A stretch of DNA of 64,000 nucleotides from Pseudomonas koreensis (GCF_025447595.1 NZ_JAOEJU010000009.1:62001-126000), one strand, 5' to 3'; numbered from the stretch's first letter, positions 11,491 to 20,536 are shown. Numbers and translations are program-made. Notes: generated by a model from the sequence alone, not told the origin.

Positions 11491-12279
11491 TCAAGCGGTT
11501 CGAAGGGCGCTCGCCAGTTGCACCGGCAGGGCGTCGACGGCGGCGCGTTGGGCGCGGCGGTCGCTGTTCAAAGGGATGTCGTAGGTGATGCGGGCGCCAT
11601 AGGCGCCGGGGGCGTGCGGGTCGAGGCGGACCTTGTCGAACACCAGCAGACGGGTGCCGAGGCTGAAACCTTCGGACAGGTCGTGGGTGACCATGAACAC
11701 GGTCAGTTGCGTCTCGCGCCACAGCTCCAGCAGCAGCGCGTGCATGTCCTTGCGAATGCCCGGATCGAGCGCGCCGAACGGTTCGTCGAGCAGCAACACG
11801 CGCGGTTTCATGATCAACGCCTGGGCGATCGCCAGCCGCTGTTGCATGCCGCCGGACAGTTGTGCCGGGTACTTGTCCAGCGCATGGCCGAGGCCGACCT
11901 TTTGCAGCAGCGCCGAGGCCTGTTCGCGGGCGTCCCGTTTGGCGCTGCCGAACAGACGCCCGAGCAGTGGCGCCCGGGGCAGTTCGAGGCCGAGGGCGAC
12001 GTTGTCCAGCACGCTCAGATGCGGGAACACCGAGTAGCGCTGGAACACCACGCCACGGCTGGCATCCGGTTCGCGGGCCAGTGGCTGGCCGTCGAGCAGA
12101 ATCTCGCCGCGACTGGCGGTTTCCTGACCCAGCAGCAAGCGCAGGAAGGTCGACTTGCCGCAACCCGAAGCACCGACCAGCGTGCAGAACTCGCCCTCGT
12201 TGACGTTGAGGTTCAAGCCTTCGAGCACCACTTGGTCGGCGTATTGCTGCCAGACGTTTTTCACCGTAATGAAGCTCAT
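11491..12279 (-). CDS. ABC transporter ATP-binding protein of the guanidine operon
   Basis: The 262-residue protein is a NitT/TauT-type ABC ATPase. Walker A is GASGCGKST at 36-44, the ABC signature LSGGMQQR at 141-148 and Walker B VLLLDEP at 161-167. The start ATG overlaps the stop of the permease gene by four bases (ATGA), implying translational coupling. It should energise import of the operon's substrate. Guanidine or a substituted guanidine is the likely cargo from context, but nitrate/taurine-family ATPases do not reveal substrate. Confidence 0.9.
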   Translation of the reverse strand: MSFITVKNVWQQYADQVVLEGLNLNVNEGEFCTLVGASGCGKSTFLRLLLGQETASRGEILLDGQPLAREPDASRGVVFQRYSVFPHLSVLDNVALGLELPRAPLLGRLFGSAKRDAREQASALLQKVGLGHALDKYPAQLSGGMQQRLAIAQALIMKPRVLLLDEPFGALDPGIRKDMHALLLELWRETQLTVFMVTHDLSEGFSLGTRLLVFDKVRLDPHAPGAYGARITYDIPLNSDRRAQRAAVDALPVQLASALRTA

Positions 12280-13091
12280 TTGGCCGCCCCCTCATACCAG
12301 GGGAATGCACGCCTTGTCAGGCGCTTGAGGCCCCAATCCATCAGCCAGGCGAGCAGGGTGATCCACACCACGTAAGGCAGGATCACATCCATCGCCAGGT
12401 AACGGCGCACGAGGAAAATCCGGTAGCCCAGACCGTCGGTGGACGCGATCGCTTCGGCAGCAATCAGGAACAACCATGCCGAACCGAGCATCAGGCGCAA
12501 CGAGATCAGCAGACGCGGCAACAGTTGCGGCAGCACCACTCGTAGCATCAAGGTCCAGGTCGAGGCGCCGAGAGTCTGCGCCTTGATCAGCAGCTCGACC
12601 GGAATGTCCCGCGCGCGCTGTTCCAGGTCACGGGCGAGTGCCGGGGTGATTCCGATCACGATCAGCATCACTTTCGACAATTCGCCCAGGCCGAAGACGA
12701 TGAACAGAATCGGCAGGATCGCCAGCGGCGGCACCATCGATAACACCGTCAACAGCGGCGACAACGGTGCGCCGAACAGCGGCAGGGTGCCGGCCGCCAT
12801 GCCCAGGCACAACCCCGCCAGCGCCGCGATGCCGAGGCCGATGGCCAGGCGTCCGAGGCTCGACGCGGTGTCCTGCCAGAGCAGGTATTCGCCGGTGCGA
12901 CTGTCGGCATTGAAGGCCAGGCGTTTCACCGCATCGGTCATCTGCACGGCACTGGGCAGAAGTTTGTCGTTGGGGTTGTCCGCCAGACGTTCGGCCGAGC
13001 CCATGAAATAGGCGAACAGCACCAAGGCGAACGGCAGGATTACCAGCAGCAGGCGACTCGGACGATCCGGGTGGCGATTGATCAGGCGCAT
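12276..13091 (-). CDS. ABC transporter permease of the guanidine operon
   Basis: The 271-residue inner-membrane permease belongs to the BPD_transp_1 family of NitT/TauT importers. Several hydrophobic helices are visible, and the coupling-helix region EQRARDIPVELLIKAQTLGA is typical of the family. I set the start at the ATG at 13091, which has GGAGG eight bases upstream. A TTG two codons earlier is also in frame. The gene lies 18 bp after the binding-protein gene and overlaps the ATPase gene by four bases. One gene probably supplies both membrane subunits as a homodimer. Confidence 0.88.
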   Translation of the reverse strand: MRLINRHPDRPSRLLLVILPFALVLFAYFMGSAERLADNPNDKLLPSAVQMTDAVKRLAFNADSRTGEYLLWQDTASSLGRLAIGLGIAALAGLCLGMAAGTLPLFGAPLSPLLTVLSMVPPLAILPILFIVFGLGELSKVMLIVIGITPALARDLEQRARDIPVELLIKAQTLGASTWTLMLRVVLPQLLPRLLISLRLMLGSAWLFLIAAEAIASTDGLGYRIFLVRRYLAMDVILPYVVWITLLAWLMDWGLKRLTRRAFPWYEGAAK

Positions 13092-13109
13092 GGCCAAATC
13101 CTCCGTGGC

Positions 13110-14177
13110 TTACAGCTTGGCGTCGGCGGCCATCTGCATGTAGGTCGGATCGAAACGCAGCTTGAGATTGCCGGTATCGCCGCTGGTCACGCCGTTGGCG
13201 AACGCCATGCCGACCGCGCTGGTGTCCTTGGCGCCTTCGCCGAGCAAGCCGTGCTGGAACGAAAACTCGGCGACCCTGCGCATGGTTTCCGGCAGTTGCT
13301 TGCTGGTGGCGAACGCCAGGGCTTCTTTGGGGGTGGCGAACAGTTTGGTGGTGTCAAGTTGCGCCTGAAATCCGCCCAGATCGGTGCCCGAGGCCTTGGC
13401 CATGTGCTCAAGCGCGGCTTTGCTCGCAGCGTTTTTTGCGTTCATCAGTTCGACCACTTCGAACCACGCGCCGGTCAGCGCCTTGCCCAGCGCCGGGTTG
13501 TCTTTGAGGGTGGCGCTGTTGACCACCATCATGTCCATGATTTCGCCGGGGATCTGGCTGGAGTTGAAGACTTCGGTCACGCCGGGTTTGGCCTTGATGT
13601 CCGAGAGTATCGGGTTCCAGGTGGTGACGGCATTGACCTGCTCGGTGTTGAAGGCGGCGGAAATGTCGGCGTCGGAGGTGTTGACCACTTTCAGGTCTTT
13701 CTCGGTCAGGTCGACCGAGTCCAGCGCGCGGGCAAGCAGGTAATGCGAGACCGACAGTTCGACCAGGTTGACGTCCATGCCCTTCAAGTCGGTGACTTTC
13801 TTGCCGTCACCCTTGAGGACGATGCCGTCGTTGCCGTTGGAGAAATCGCTGACAATCAGCGCAGTGCTGTCGACGCCGCCGGCGGCTGGAATGGTCAGCG
13901 CATCCATGTTGGTCATGGTGCAGCCATCGAACTGACCAGCGGTGTATTGATTGATCGATTCGACGTAGTCGTTGAGCTGGACCACGTCGATCTTGATCCC
14001 GTATTTCTTCGCCCATTTATCGACGATGCCCTGGCTGCCGGCGTATTCCCATGGCATCCATCCGGCGTAGATCGTCCAGCAGACACTAAAGTGGTCTTTC
14101 TGCGCGGCGGGGGATTGGGTGCTGACGAGCGCGGCGAACGCGGCGGCGAGCAGGGCGGGGAAACGTAGTCGTGACAT
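13110..14177 (-). CDS. ABC transporter periplasmic substrate-binding protein
   Basis: The 355-residue secreted protein starts with a signal peptide (MSRLRFPALLAAAFAALVST, cleavage near SPAAQ at about 22-25). The mature part is a type-2 periplasmic binding fold of the SsuA/NMT1 kind. It is the first gene after the riboswitch and should capture the imported guanidine compound. I chose the ATG at 14177, which has GGAG eight bases upstream; the frame itself is open a further 16 codons. Aromatic residues in the N-terminal part (FSVCWTIYAGWMPWEY) would suit binding of a planar cation. That is inference. Confidence 0.88.
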   Translation of the reverse strand: MSRLRFPALLAAAFAALVSTQSPAAQKDHFSVCWTIYAGWMPWEYAGSQGIVDKWAKKYGIKIDVVQLNDYVESINQYTAGQFDGCTMTNMDALTIPAAGGVDSTALIVSDFSNGNDGIVLKGDGKKVTDLKGMDVNLVELSVSHYLLARALDSVDLTEKDLKVVNTSDADISAAFNTEQVNAVTTWNPILSDIKAKPGVTEVFNSSQIPGEIMDMMVVNSATLKDNPALGKALTGAWFEVVELMNAKNAASKAALEHMAKASGTDLGGFQAQLDTTKLFATPKEALAFATSKQLPETMRRVAEFSFQHGLLGEGAKDTSAVGMAFANGVTSGDTGNLKLRFDPTYMQMAADAKL

Positions 14178-14239
14178 GGCGGATTCTCCAGTTGATCGAG
14201 GGCGGACAGGAAGGCAACGCGGCACCGCGAACGGTGGCT

Positions 14240-14334
14240 TGTCTCCCGGGCTTTTGTCCCGCCGTGTAACCTCAACTGGAGGTCGCCAACTCTCGGACCA
14301 GCCACTCGCAGATGCGAGCCGGAACCCTAGTCAG
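14240..14334 (-). ncRNA. Guanidine-I (ykkC) riboswitch
   Basis: On the minus strand the leader shows the conserved order CTAGGGTTCCG, a P1 hairpin (CTCGCA/TGCGAG), CTGGTCCGAGAG, a P2 hairpin (ACCTC/GAGGT), ACACGGCGGGA and GCCCGGGAGA. Those sequences are hallmarks of the guanidine-I aptamer. It ends about 60 bases before the start codon of the binding-protein gene. Just downstream is a CACCG-TTCG-CGGTG hairpin (about 14224-14237) that could be part of the switching region. In this class guanidine binding turns expression on. Confidence 0.95.
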
Positions 14335-14390
14335 CCATTGCAAATTGTGGTGCCGCGAACCTGTGATGACTCCTGCACGGGTTGGCTAAA

Positions 14391-14406
14391 GCGAGAGGCG
14401 TGCCAA
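14391..14406 (-). promoter_or_regulatory. Sigma-54 (RpoN) promoter of the guanidine operon
   Basis: The minus strand reads TTGGCACGCCTCTCGCT. This fits the RpoN consensus TGGCACG-N4-TTGC(A/T), with one change in the -12 box. The -24 GG is at 14404-14403 and the -12 GC at 14392-14391, exactly twelve bases apart. Transcription would start near 14379, about 45 bases before the riboswitch. Control by sigma-54 and NtrC would link expression to nitrogen limitation. Confidence 0.75.
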
Positions 14407-14624
14407 GTCGTGCCGGGCCTTGTGATCCGGGACTTTGCATCGCAACGGGTCTTGAAAACGGCATGGCCGGCGCATTGTGTTGGTGCGTCGTTGCACCGCG
14501 ATGCAGCGTGTTGGCCGCTGATCCGATGCCTGGACGGGGCTGGCACTCGTGATGGATTTGCCAGTCAAATCTGTTGTCAGCCGGCCTGTGCCGACTGCTG
14601 TCACAGGTCTTCCAGGAGGCCGCC

Positions 14625-14903
14625 ATGCGTGTTTCACAATTGCTGCGTCGAGTGCTGCTGGGAGCGGTGCTCGGTCTTGGGCTGTCCGGTTGTTATTACT
14701 ATGACGGTGGATACGACGCTTACTCCACGCCTTACTACTCTCCCGGTTATTACTCACCCTATTACTACGGGGGCTATTACGGCCCGCGTTACTATGGGCC
14801 ACGTTATTACGGTGGGGCCCGTTATTACTACGGCGACCACGGTTATCGCGGCGGTTACGGACGGGGTTATCACGGCGGCGGATACCACGGCGGGCACCAT
14901 TAA
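14625..14903 (+). CDS. Small Tyr/Gly-rich lipoprotein
   Basis: This 92-residue protein has a lipoprotein signal (MRVSQLLRRVLLGAVLGLGL, lipobox LSGC). After the Cys almost all residues are Tyr, Gly, Pro, Arg or His, in runs such as YYGPRYYGPRYYGG. Such sequences are disordered and lie on the periplasmic face of a membrane. The start at 14625 has AGGAGG in front. The neighbour at 15082 has a similar layout and an identical 16-base segment around the start (CCAGGAGGCCGCCATG), so the two look like an old duplication. No function can be assigned. Confidence 0.8.
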   Translation: MRVSQLLRRVLLGAVLGLGLSGCYYYDGGYDAYSTPYYSPGYYSPYYYGGYYGPRYYGPRYYGGARYYYGDHGYRGGYGRGYHGGGYHGGHH

Positions 14904-15081
14904 TCAGCGGCTGAATGACGGCGTTTTTGCATGAACAAGGTTTCATGAGCCACTTGTTTCAAGTTGTTGCAGAAACGCACCAGATTCCGAAAACGCTGTC
15001 AGATGTTTCGTCAGTCGCTGAATGAAAGACTGACGCCTGCCAGCGTCGCTGGTGTGGCTACCCGCGGTCCAGGAGGCCGCC

Positions 15082-15483
15082 ATGTATCGCCGAATTCTTC
15101 TGTTTACCGTGATGCTTTTTTCCCTTGGCGGATGCGTCCCTTATTCCTACGGAGATGGCTACTACAGCTCAGAGGTCTACACATCGCAGGCACCTTCGTA
15201 TTACAGCGGCGGCACTTATTACACGGGCGGTGGCTCGTATTACTCGGCCCCGCGTTACTACCAGCCAGCGCCACGCTATTACCAACCGGCTCCACGCTAC
15301 TACTCGGCGCCCCGTTACTACCAACCGGCCCCGCGCTACTACGAGAACCGTCGCTGGCACGGCCATGATCGCGGGCGCTGGGATGACCACCGTCGCGGTG
15401 GCTGGGATGATCGCCGGGGTCGTGGCAACTACGACCGGCACAGTGGACGCGGCGATTACAACCGGCACGGCAACCGCTGGTAA
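15082..15483 (+). CDS. Tyr-rich lipoprotein with APRYYQP repeats
   Basis: The 133-residue protein has a lipobox (FSLGGC, Cys about 18). It then carries a run of imperfect APRYYQP/APRYYSAP repeats (about 58-90) and a C-terminal part rich in Arg, Asp, Gly and His (RGRWDDHRRGGWDDRRGRG). It is probably an envelope-anchored disordered protein, perhaps binding metal, polysaccharide or peptidoglycan through its aromatic and charged repeats. The start at 15082 has AGGAGG upstream; ten earlier in-frame codons have no such site. It ends in front of a strong terminator. Confidence 0.8.
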   Translation: MYRRILLFTVMLFSLGGCVPYSYGDGYYSSEVYTSQAPSYYSGGTYYTGGGSYYSAPRYYQPAPRYYQPAPRYYSAPRYYQPAPRYYENRRWHGHDRGRWDDHRRGGWDDRRGRGNYDRHSGRGDYNRHGNRW

Positions 15484-15492
15484 CCCCCCCGC

Positions 15493-15524
15493 AAAAAAGC
15501 GGCGCATTGAGCGCCGCTTTTTTT
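15493..15524 (+). terminator. Bidirectional rho-independent terminator
   Basis: A-run, GCGGCGC stem, short loop, GCGCCGC and T-run form a classic terminator 10 bases after the lipoprotein stop. It also faces the convergent acyl-CoA hydrolase gene, for which it reads equally well. Confidence 0.9.
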
Positions 15525-15535
15525 GTGCCCGGATT

Positions 15536-16648
15536 TCAGTAACTGGAGAGATCCGCCAGCGGATGCCGCCCCTCCCACACCTTGTGAAAGTGCGCCTCGA
15601 CCACCGCGTCCGGCACCCGGGCGATGTCCGGCCAGTGCCAGTGCGGTTTGTGATCCTTGTCGATCAAACGCGCCCGAACCCCTTCGCTGAACTCTGGATG
15701 CCGGCAGCAATTGAGGCTCAGGGTGTATTCCATCTGAAAGACTTCGGCCAGCGACAAGTGGCGGGCACGAAGGATCTGTTCCCAGACCAGATGCGCCGTC
15801 AGTGGCGAGCCTTCACTCATGGTTTTCGCGGCACGGGCAATCAACAGGTCGTTGCTGTCCCGATGCAGGCTGATGGCTTTCCAGGCGCAGGTCACGTCGC
15901 TGACATCCAGCCATTCATCGATCCGCTGCCGACGCGGCAGCCATTGCGCCTCGGGCATCTGCGCCACGGCTTCCTGCTGCAACGCCTTGAGCAGGCTGTT
16001 GAGCTGCATGGCAGTCTGTTCCTGCCAGTTCAACTGCAACAAGCCGTCGATCAGTTCCTGCTGCTGTTCGTCGAGCAGGAAGCGGTCGGCCAGGTCCAGA
16101 TCGATCGCATCACGACCGTTCATGTGCGCGCCGGTCAACCCAAGGAACAGACCGAGCTTGCCCGGCAGTCGTGACAGGAACCAACTGGCGCCGACATCCG
16201 GGTACAGGCCGATGCTGATTTCCGGCATCGCCAGACGACTGCTCGGCGTGACGATCCGGATGCTCGCGCCTTGCAGAAGGCCCATGCCGCCGCCGAGCAC
16301 ATAGCCATGGCCCCAGCAGATCAATGGTTTCGGGTAGGTGTGCAGGCTGTAGTCCAGACGGTATTCAGCGTTGAAAAACTGTGCGGCCAGCGGCGGCACT
16401 TCGCCGGGATGGGCTCGGCAGGCTTCCACCAGGCTGCGCACTTCGCCGCCGGCGCAGAAGGCCTTGGCGCCATTGCCGCGCAGCAGCACGCAGACGATTT
16501 GCGGATCCTTGGCCCAGGCGTTCAGTTTGTCGCTCAGGGCGTGGATCATTGGCAGGGACAGCGCATTGAGCGACTTTTCGGCATCCAGCGTAGCCACGCC
16601 GATGCGCGCGCCGTCGGTGCCGGTGAGTTCTTCGAAGTGCAGATTCAT
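15536..16648 (-). CDS. Enoyl-CoA hydratase/isomerase family protein, probable 3-hydroxyisobutyryl-CoA hydrolase
   Basis: At 370 residues it is longer than true enoyl-CoA hydratases (about 260) and fits the 3-hydroxyisobutyryl-CoA hydrolase branch of the crotonase family. Those enzymes act in valine breakdown. The oxyanion-hole segment KAFCAGGEV and the loop YVLGGGMGLLQGA are visible. The motif MPEISIGLYPDVGASWFLSRL carries the Glu and Asp typical of the hydrolase branch. No valine-pathway genes are adjacent, so the substrate is not confirmed. It is convergent with the lipoprotein gene and shares its terminator. Confidence 0.8.
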   Translation of the reverse strand: MNLHFEELTGTDGARIGVATLDAEKSLNALSLPMIHALSDKLNAWAKDPQIVCVLLRGNGAKAFCAGGEVRSLVEACRAHPGEVPPLAAQFFNAEYRLDYSLHTYPKPLICWGHGYVLGGGMGLLQGASIRIVTPSSRLAMPEISIGLYPDVGASWFLSRLPGKLGLFLGLTGAHMNGRDAIDLDLADRFLLDEQQQELIDGLLQLNWQEQTAMQLNSLLKALQQEAVAQMPEAQWLPRRQRIDEWLDVSDVTCAWKAISLHRDSNDLLIARAAKTMSEGSPLTAHLVWEQILRARHLSLAEVFQMEYTLSLNCCRHPEFSEGVRARLIDKDHKPHWHWPDIARVPDAVVEAHFHKVWEGRHPLADLSSY

Positions 16649-16780
16649 CGTGACCTCGATCGGGAATTTGAACGATCAGTATGATCGCTGTGTGGGAAAG
16701 TGCCGGATCTGCGTCAGATCAATTGACAAGCGTGGTCGGCTTTCCTAGGGTTCGCCCCATTGTTTTTGCCGGGTATGACC

Positions 16781-17476
16781 ATGACTGCTGACGACCGTAT
16801 CAAACTCGAACCGAGCTGGAAGGAGGCACTGCGTGCCGAATTCGACCAGCCCTACATGGCAGAGTTGCGCACTTTTCTGCAGCAGGAGCGGGCGGCCGGC
16901 AAGGAAATCTATCCGCCGGGCCCGATGATCTTCAATGCGCTGAACTCGACGCCGCTGGACAAGGTGAAAGTGGTCATCCTCGGCCAGGACCCGTACCACG
17001 GCCCGGGCCAGGCCCACGGCTTGTGCTTCTCGGTGCAACCGGGCGTGCCGGCGCCGCCGTCGCTGGTCAACATCTATAAAGAGCTGAAGCGCGACCTGAA
17101 CATCGACATCCCCAACCACGGCTATCTGCAGAGCTGGGCCGATCAGGGCGTGTTGATGCTCAACACCACCATGACCGTCGAACGCGCCAACGCCAATGCG
17201 CACAAGGACAAGGGCTGGCAGTTCTTCACGGATCGAATCATCGAAGTGGTCAGCCAGCAGCAACCGCATCTGGTCTTCATGCTCTGGGGCGCACATGCGC
17301 AGAGCAAACAGAAGCTGATCGACGCCACCAAACATCTCGTGCTGACGTCGGTGCATCCGTCGCCGCTGTCGGCCTATCGTGGCTTTCTCGGTTGCGGGCA
17401 CTTCAGCCGCACCAACAAATTCCTGGAGCAGAACGGCGAAGCGCCGATCGAATGGCGCCTGCCGTCGGTGGTCTGA
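16781..17476 (+). CDS. ung: Uracil-DNA glycosylase
   Basis: The 231-residue enzyme removes uracil from DNA in base-excision repair. The water-activating motif GQDPYHG at 68-74 contains catalytic Asp70. The C-terminal [14 protein letters not shown] motif carries the catalytic His and the DNA-intercalating loop. I chose the ATG at 16781 by comparison with remembered Pseudomonas Ung proteins; ATGs at 16775 and 16760 are in frame and the ribosome site is weak. It stands alone, divergent from the acyl-CoA hydrolase gene. Confidence 0.93.
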   Translation: MTADDRIKLEPSWKEALRAEFDQPYMAELRTFLQQERAAGKEIYPPGPMIFNALNSTPLDKVKVVILGQDPYHGPGQAHGLCFSVQPGVPAPPSLVNIYKELKRDLNIDIPNHGYLQSWADQGVLMLNTTMTVERANANAHKDKGWQFFTDRIIEVVSQQQPHLVFMLWGAHAQSKQKLIDATKHLVLTSVHPSPLSAYRGFLGCGHFSRTNKFLEQNGEAPIEWRLPSVV

Positions 17477-17479
17477 TAC

Positions 17480-18511
17480 TCAGGGCTGGCGGTTCCAGTA
17501 TTTGAACAACGGTTCCGCCAGAAACAGCACGAACAACAACCGCATCACCTGCATCGCCGTCACCAGCGGCACCGACAGTTGCAGGGTTTCCGCCGTCAGG
17601 CTCATCTCGGCGATTCCGCCGGGCATCATACCCAGGGTCAGTGATCGCAGATCCAGATGAGTCAGTGCACTCAGCCCCAATGCCGCCAGGGTCGCGATCA
17701 ACATGGTCAGCGCCGTGCCGATCAATGTGCGTCCCATGAACGATGGCGCGCGGCGGAAGAACTGCCGGTTGAAGTGACAGCCCAGACCGCTGCCGATCAG
17801 CCACTGGCCGATCTGACTGCCACCGTTGGGCAAACCGATGTGCAGATCCCAGCCGATGCTCACCGCCGCGCTGACCAGCAGCGGGCCGAACAGCCATGGG
17901 TTGGGTTGACGCAGACGTTGCCAAAGCCAGGCGAGCAGACCGCCCGCCGGAAAAAGAATCGCCAGCCAGCGCCAGTCGACGCTGCCGGCGTGTGAAATCG
18001 GGGTGCCATCACCCAGCAGATATTTGAACGCCGCCGGAACACACAACACCACTACCAACACCCGCAGACTCTGCCCGGCCGCGACATGGCTGAGCATCGC
18101 GCCGTTGCGGGCGCCGAGGTTGACCATCTCGCCGGAGCCGCCGGGCATGCTGGAGAAAAACGCCGTGGCGCGATCCTCGCCGGTGCGGCGCATCAGCCAC
18201 ACGCCGACCACCGCCGACAGGCTGGTGACCAGCGCGCCGAAGAAGATCAGGCCGAAGTGGCTGAGCACCTGCTCCATCACCAGCGGGGTGAAGTGCAAAC
18301 CGATGCCGATCCCGACGATCCACTGGCCGCACTTGCGGCCGCCAGGGATTTCAGCCAATTGCCACGGGGTCAGGCAGCGCACCAGGATGATCGCCAGCAA
18401 CGAGCCGACCATCCACGGCAGCGGCCAGCCGATCTGGCTGGCGATGTAACCGCCAAGCAGACCGACCAGCGGGGTTCCCCACCACTGTTTCAACGAAGAG
18501 CGATCAAACAT
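17480..18511 (-). CDS. AbrB-family (DUF/PF05145-type) membrane protein at the end of the tct operon
   Basis: This 343-residue protein with about 8-10 hydrophobic helices belongs to the AbrB/ammonia-monooxygenase-like family. Its two halves look alike: PLPWMVGSLLA and NPWLFGPLLVSA occur at equivalent places, as expected for an internal duplication. E. coli AbrB was linked to regulation of aidB, but the molecular role is unclear. The start ATG at 18511 overlaps the tctA stop by eight bases, so it is co-translated with a tripartite tricarboxylate transporter. A supporting transport or efflux role is plausible. A TTG at 18517 is an alternative start. Confidence 0.75.
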   Translation of the reverse strand: MFDRSSLKQWWGTPLVGLLGGYIASQIGWPLPWMVGSLLAIILVRCLTPWQLAEIPGGRKCGQWIVGIGIGLHFTPLVMEQVLSHFGLIFFGALVTSLSAVVGVWLMRRTGEDRATAFFSSMPGGSGEMVNLGARNGAMLSHVAAGQSLRVLVVVLCVPAAFKYLLGDGTPISHAGSVDWRWLAILFPAGGLLAWLWQRLRQPNPWLFGPLLVSAAVSIGWDLHIGLPNGGSQIGQWLIGSGLGCHFNRQFFRRAPSFMGRTLIGTALTMLIATLAALGLSALTHLDLRSLTLGMMPGGIAEMSLTAETLQLSVPLVTAMQVMRLLFVLFLAEPLFKYWNRQP

Positions 18512-20018
18512 CGGCAATCGCGTTCCGGGCAGCGGAGCGACGGCGCCAGATGCGCACCAGCGGGAACGCCAGCATCAGCGCGGTCAGCACCCAGACACCG
18601 AAGGTGATCGGGCTCGACCAGAGGATGTCCAGCGCACCGTTGGAAATCGACAGCGCCCGGCGCAGGTTCTGCTCCATCAGACCGCCGAGGATGAAGCCCA
18701 GCAGGACTGGCGACAGCGGGAAATCCAGTTTGCGCAGGATGTAGCCGAAGATGCCGATGCCGACCATCAGGAACAGGTCGAACGTGGTCGCGTGCACGGC
18801 GTAGACGCCGATCCCGGTAATGATCGCGATCACCGGCACCAGTGCCCAGTTCGGCACGGCGAGGATGCGGGTGAAGATGCGGATCATCGGGATGTTCAGG
18901 ATCACCAGCATGATGTTGGCGATGAACAGCGAGGCGATCAGGCCCCAGACGATGTCCGGCTGTTGCTGGAACAGCAGCGGGCCCGGAGTGATGTTGTACA
19001 GCGACAGAGCGCCGATCATCACCGCCGTGGTGCCCGAACCCGGAACGCCGAGGGTCAGCATCGGCACCAGCGCGCCGCAAGCGGAAGCACCGATGGCGGT
19101 TTCCGGTGCAGCGAGGCCGCGGGCGTCGCCCTGGCCAAACTTGCCGCTGGCACCGGCGATGCGTTTCTCGGTCATGTAGGCCACGGCGCTGGCGAGGGTC
19201 GCACCGGCACCCGGCAACACACCCATGATGAAACCGAGCAGGCCGCAACGGATGTTCACCACGAACACCGACGCCGCTTCCTTGAAGTTGAACATCATCC
19301 GCCCGGTGGCTTTCACCGCTTCCTGGCCGCGATGGGTTTTCTCCAGTAGCAGAAGAATTTCGCTGATCGAGAACAGGCCCAGCACCAGCACCACGAACTG
19401 AATGCCGTCAGTCAGGTGAATGTTGTCGCCGGTGAAGCGATAAACACCGCTGTTGGCGTCGATGCCCACGCTGGACAGGAATAGACCGATCAACGCCGCG
19501 ATGAAGGTTTTCAACGGTCGGTCACCGGCCATGCCGCCCAGGCAGACAATCGCGAACACCATCAACACGAAGTATTCCGCCGGCCCGAAGGCAATCGCCC
19601 ATTTCGCCAGCAGCGGTGCGAACAGCACCATGCCGCAGGTGGCGATGAAGGCGCCGATGAACGAGCTCCATGCCGACAACGACAGCGCCACACCAGCCAG
19701 GCCTTTGCGGGCCATCGGGTAACCGTCGAGGGTGGTCATCACGGTGGAGGCTTCGCCCGGAATGTTCAGCAGGATCGAGCTGATCCGGCCGCCGTATTCG
19801 CAACCCAGGTAAACCGCCGCCAACAGGATCAGTGCCGATTCCGGCGGCAGCCCGAGGGCGAATGCAATCGGGATCAGCAACGCCACGCCGTTGATCGGGC
19901 CCAGGCCCGGCAACAACCCGACCACGGTGCCGATCAGCGTGCCGGTCAGGGCCGTGACCAGGTTGTACGGACTCAGCGCGACGCCGAAGCCCTGACCCAA
20001 ATAACCGAGAGTATCCAT
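18504..20018 (-). CDS. tctA: Tripartite tricarboxylate transporter, large membrane subunit TctA
   Basis: The 504-residue protein has about 11-12 membrane helices and the TctA family glycine-rich motifs GLLPGLGPINGVALLIP (N-terminal) and GVLPGAGATLASAVAY (middle). It is the permease of a sodium- or proton-coupled, binding-protein-dependent uptake system for citrate or related di- and tricarboxylates. tctB ends one base before its start, and the AbrB-like gene overlaps its 3' end. The exact substrate cannot be read from TctA. Confidence 0.92.
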   Translation of the reverse strand: MDTLGYLGQGFGVALSPYNLVTALTGTLIGTVVGLLPGLGPINGVALLIPIAFALGLPPESALILLAAVYLGCEYGGRISSILLNIPGEASTVMTTLDGYPMARKGLAGVALSLSAWSSFIGAFIATCGMVLFAPLLAKWAIAFGPAEYFVLMVFAIVCLGGMAGDRPLKTFIAALIGLFLSSVGIDANSGVYRFTGDNIHLTDGIQFVVLVLGLFSISEILLLLEKTHRGQEAVKATGRMMFNFKEAASVFVVNIRCGLLGFIMGVLPGAGATLASAVAYMTEKRIAGASGKFGQGDARGLAAPETAIGASACGALVPMLTLGVPGSGTTAVMIGALSLYNITPGPLLFQQQPDIVWGLIASLFIANIMLVILNIPMIRIFTRILAVPNWALVPVIAIITGIGVYAVHATTFDLFLMVGIGIFGYILRKLDFPLSPVLLGFILGGLMEQNLRRALSISNGALDILWSSPITFGVWVLTALMLAFPLVRIWRRRSAARNAIADV

Positions 20019-20019
20019 A

Positions 20020-20478
20020 TCAGTTCTCCAGAACGTCGAGCAGGCCGAGAGGCAGCGGTACGTCCATCACGCGGTCGAACAGCACGTACAAACCGATCGC
20101 CATCAGCGTCGTGACGACGACGCTCGGTAACCAGCGCCCGCCATACAGTCGCGCCATCGGGATGCCGATCAGAATGCTGCTGAGGATGAAGCCCAGCGGT
20201 TCGAACAAGCCGGCGAACACCAGCAGCAGGGCGACGCAGATCGAGATCTTGGTCAGGGTTTCGCGATCCAGCGGCGGTTCGTCCTCACTGTGTTTGATCG
20301 GCGCCGGGCGAAACACCATGTACAGCAGCGCCAGGCCCATCAGGCCCAGCATCAACAGAGGGAATGCCCGAGGGCCGACCGGTTCGTAGGAAAAAGCCGC
20401 CTGATACGGCCAGGCCATCAGTGCCAGGCTGGCGCAGACCAGCAACAGCACCGAGGCAAAAATGCGTTGAATAAGCAT
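20020..20478 (-). CDS. tctB: Tripartite tricarboxylate transporter, small membrane subunit TctB
   Basis: The 152-residue protein has four hydrophobic helices, the standard TctB size and topology. It partners TctA in the membrane. I chose the ATG at 20478, which has AGGAG nine bases upstream, over an earlier in-frame start six codons before. It lies 58 bp after tctC and one base before tctA in the operon order C-B-A. Confidence 0.88.
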   Translation of the reverse strand: MLIQRIFASVLLLVCASLALMAWPYQAAFSYEPVGPRAFPLLMLGLMGLALLYMVFRPAPIKHSEDEPPLDRETLTKISICVALLLVFAGLFEPLGFILSSILIGIPMARLYGGRWLPSVVVTTLMAIGLYVLFDRVMDVPLPLGLLDVLEN

Positions 20479-20536
20479 GGGGAACTCCTGGGCCACGACC
20501 CTGCCAGGCAGGGCCGTGAGCGCTAGACAGAGACGA

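Noticed and set aside
15250..15350. Repeated DNA units in the second lipoprotein as a CRISPR or satellite
   Set aside because: The units are short, in frame, differ in sequence, and encode the APRYYQP protein repeat; there are no spacers.
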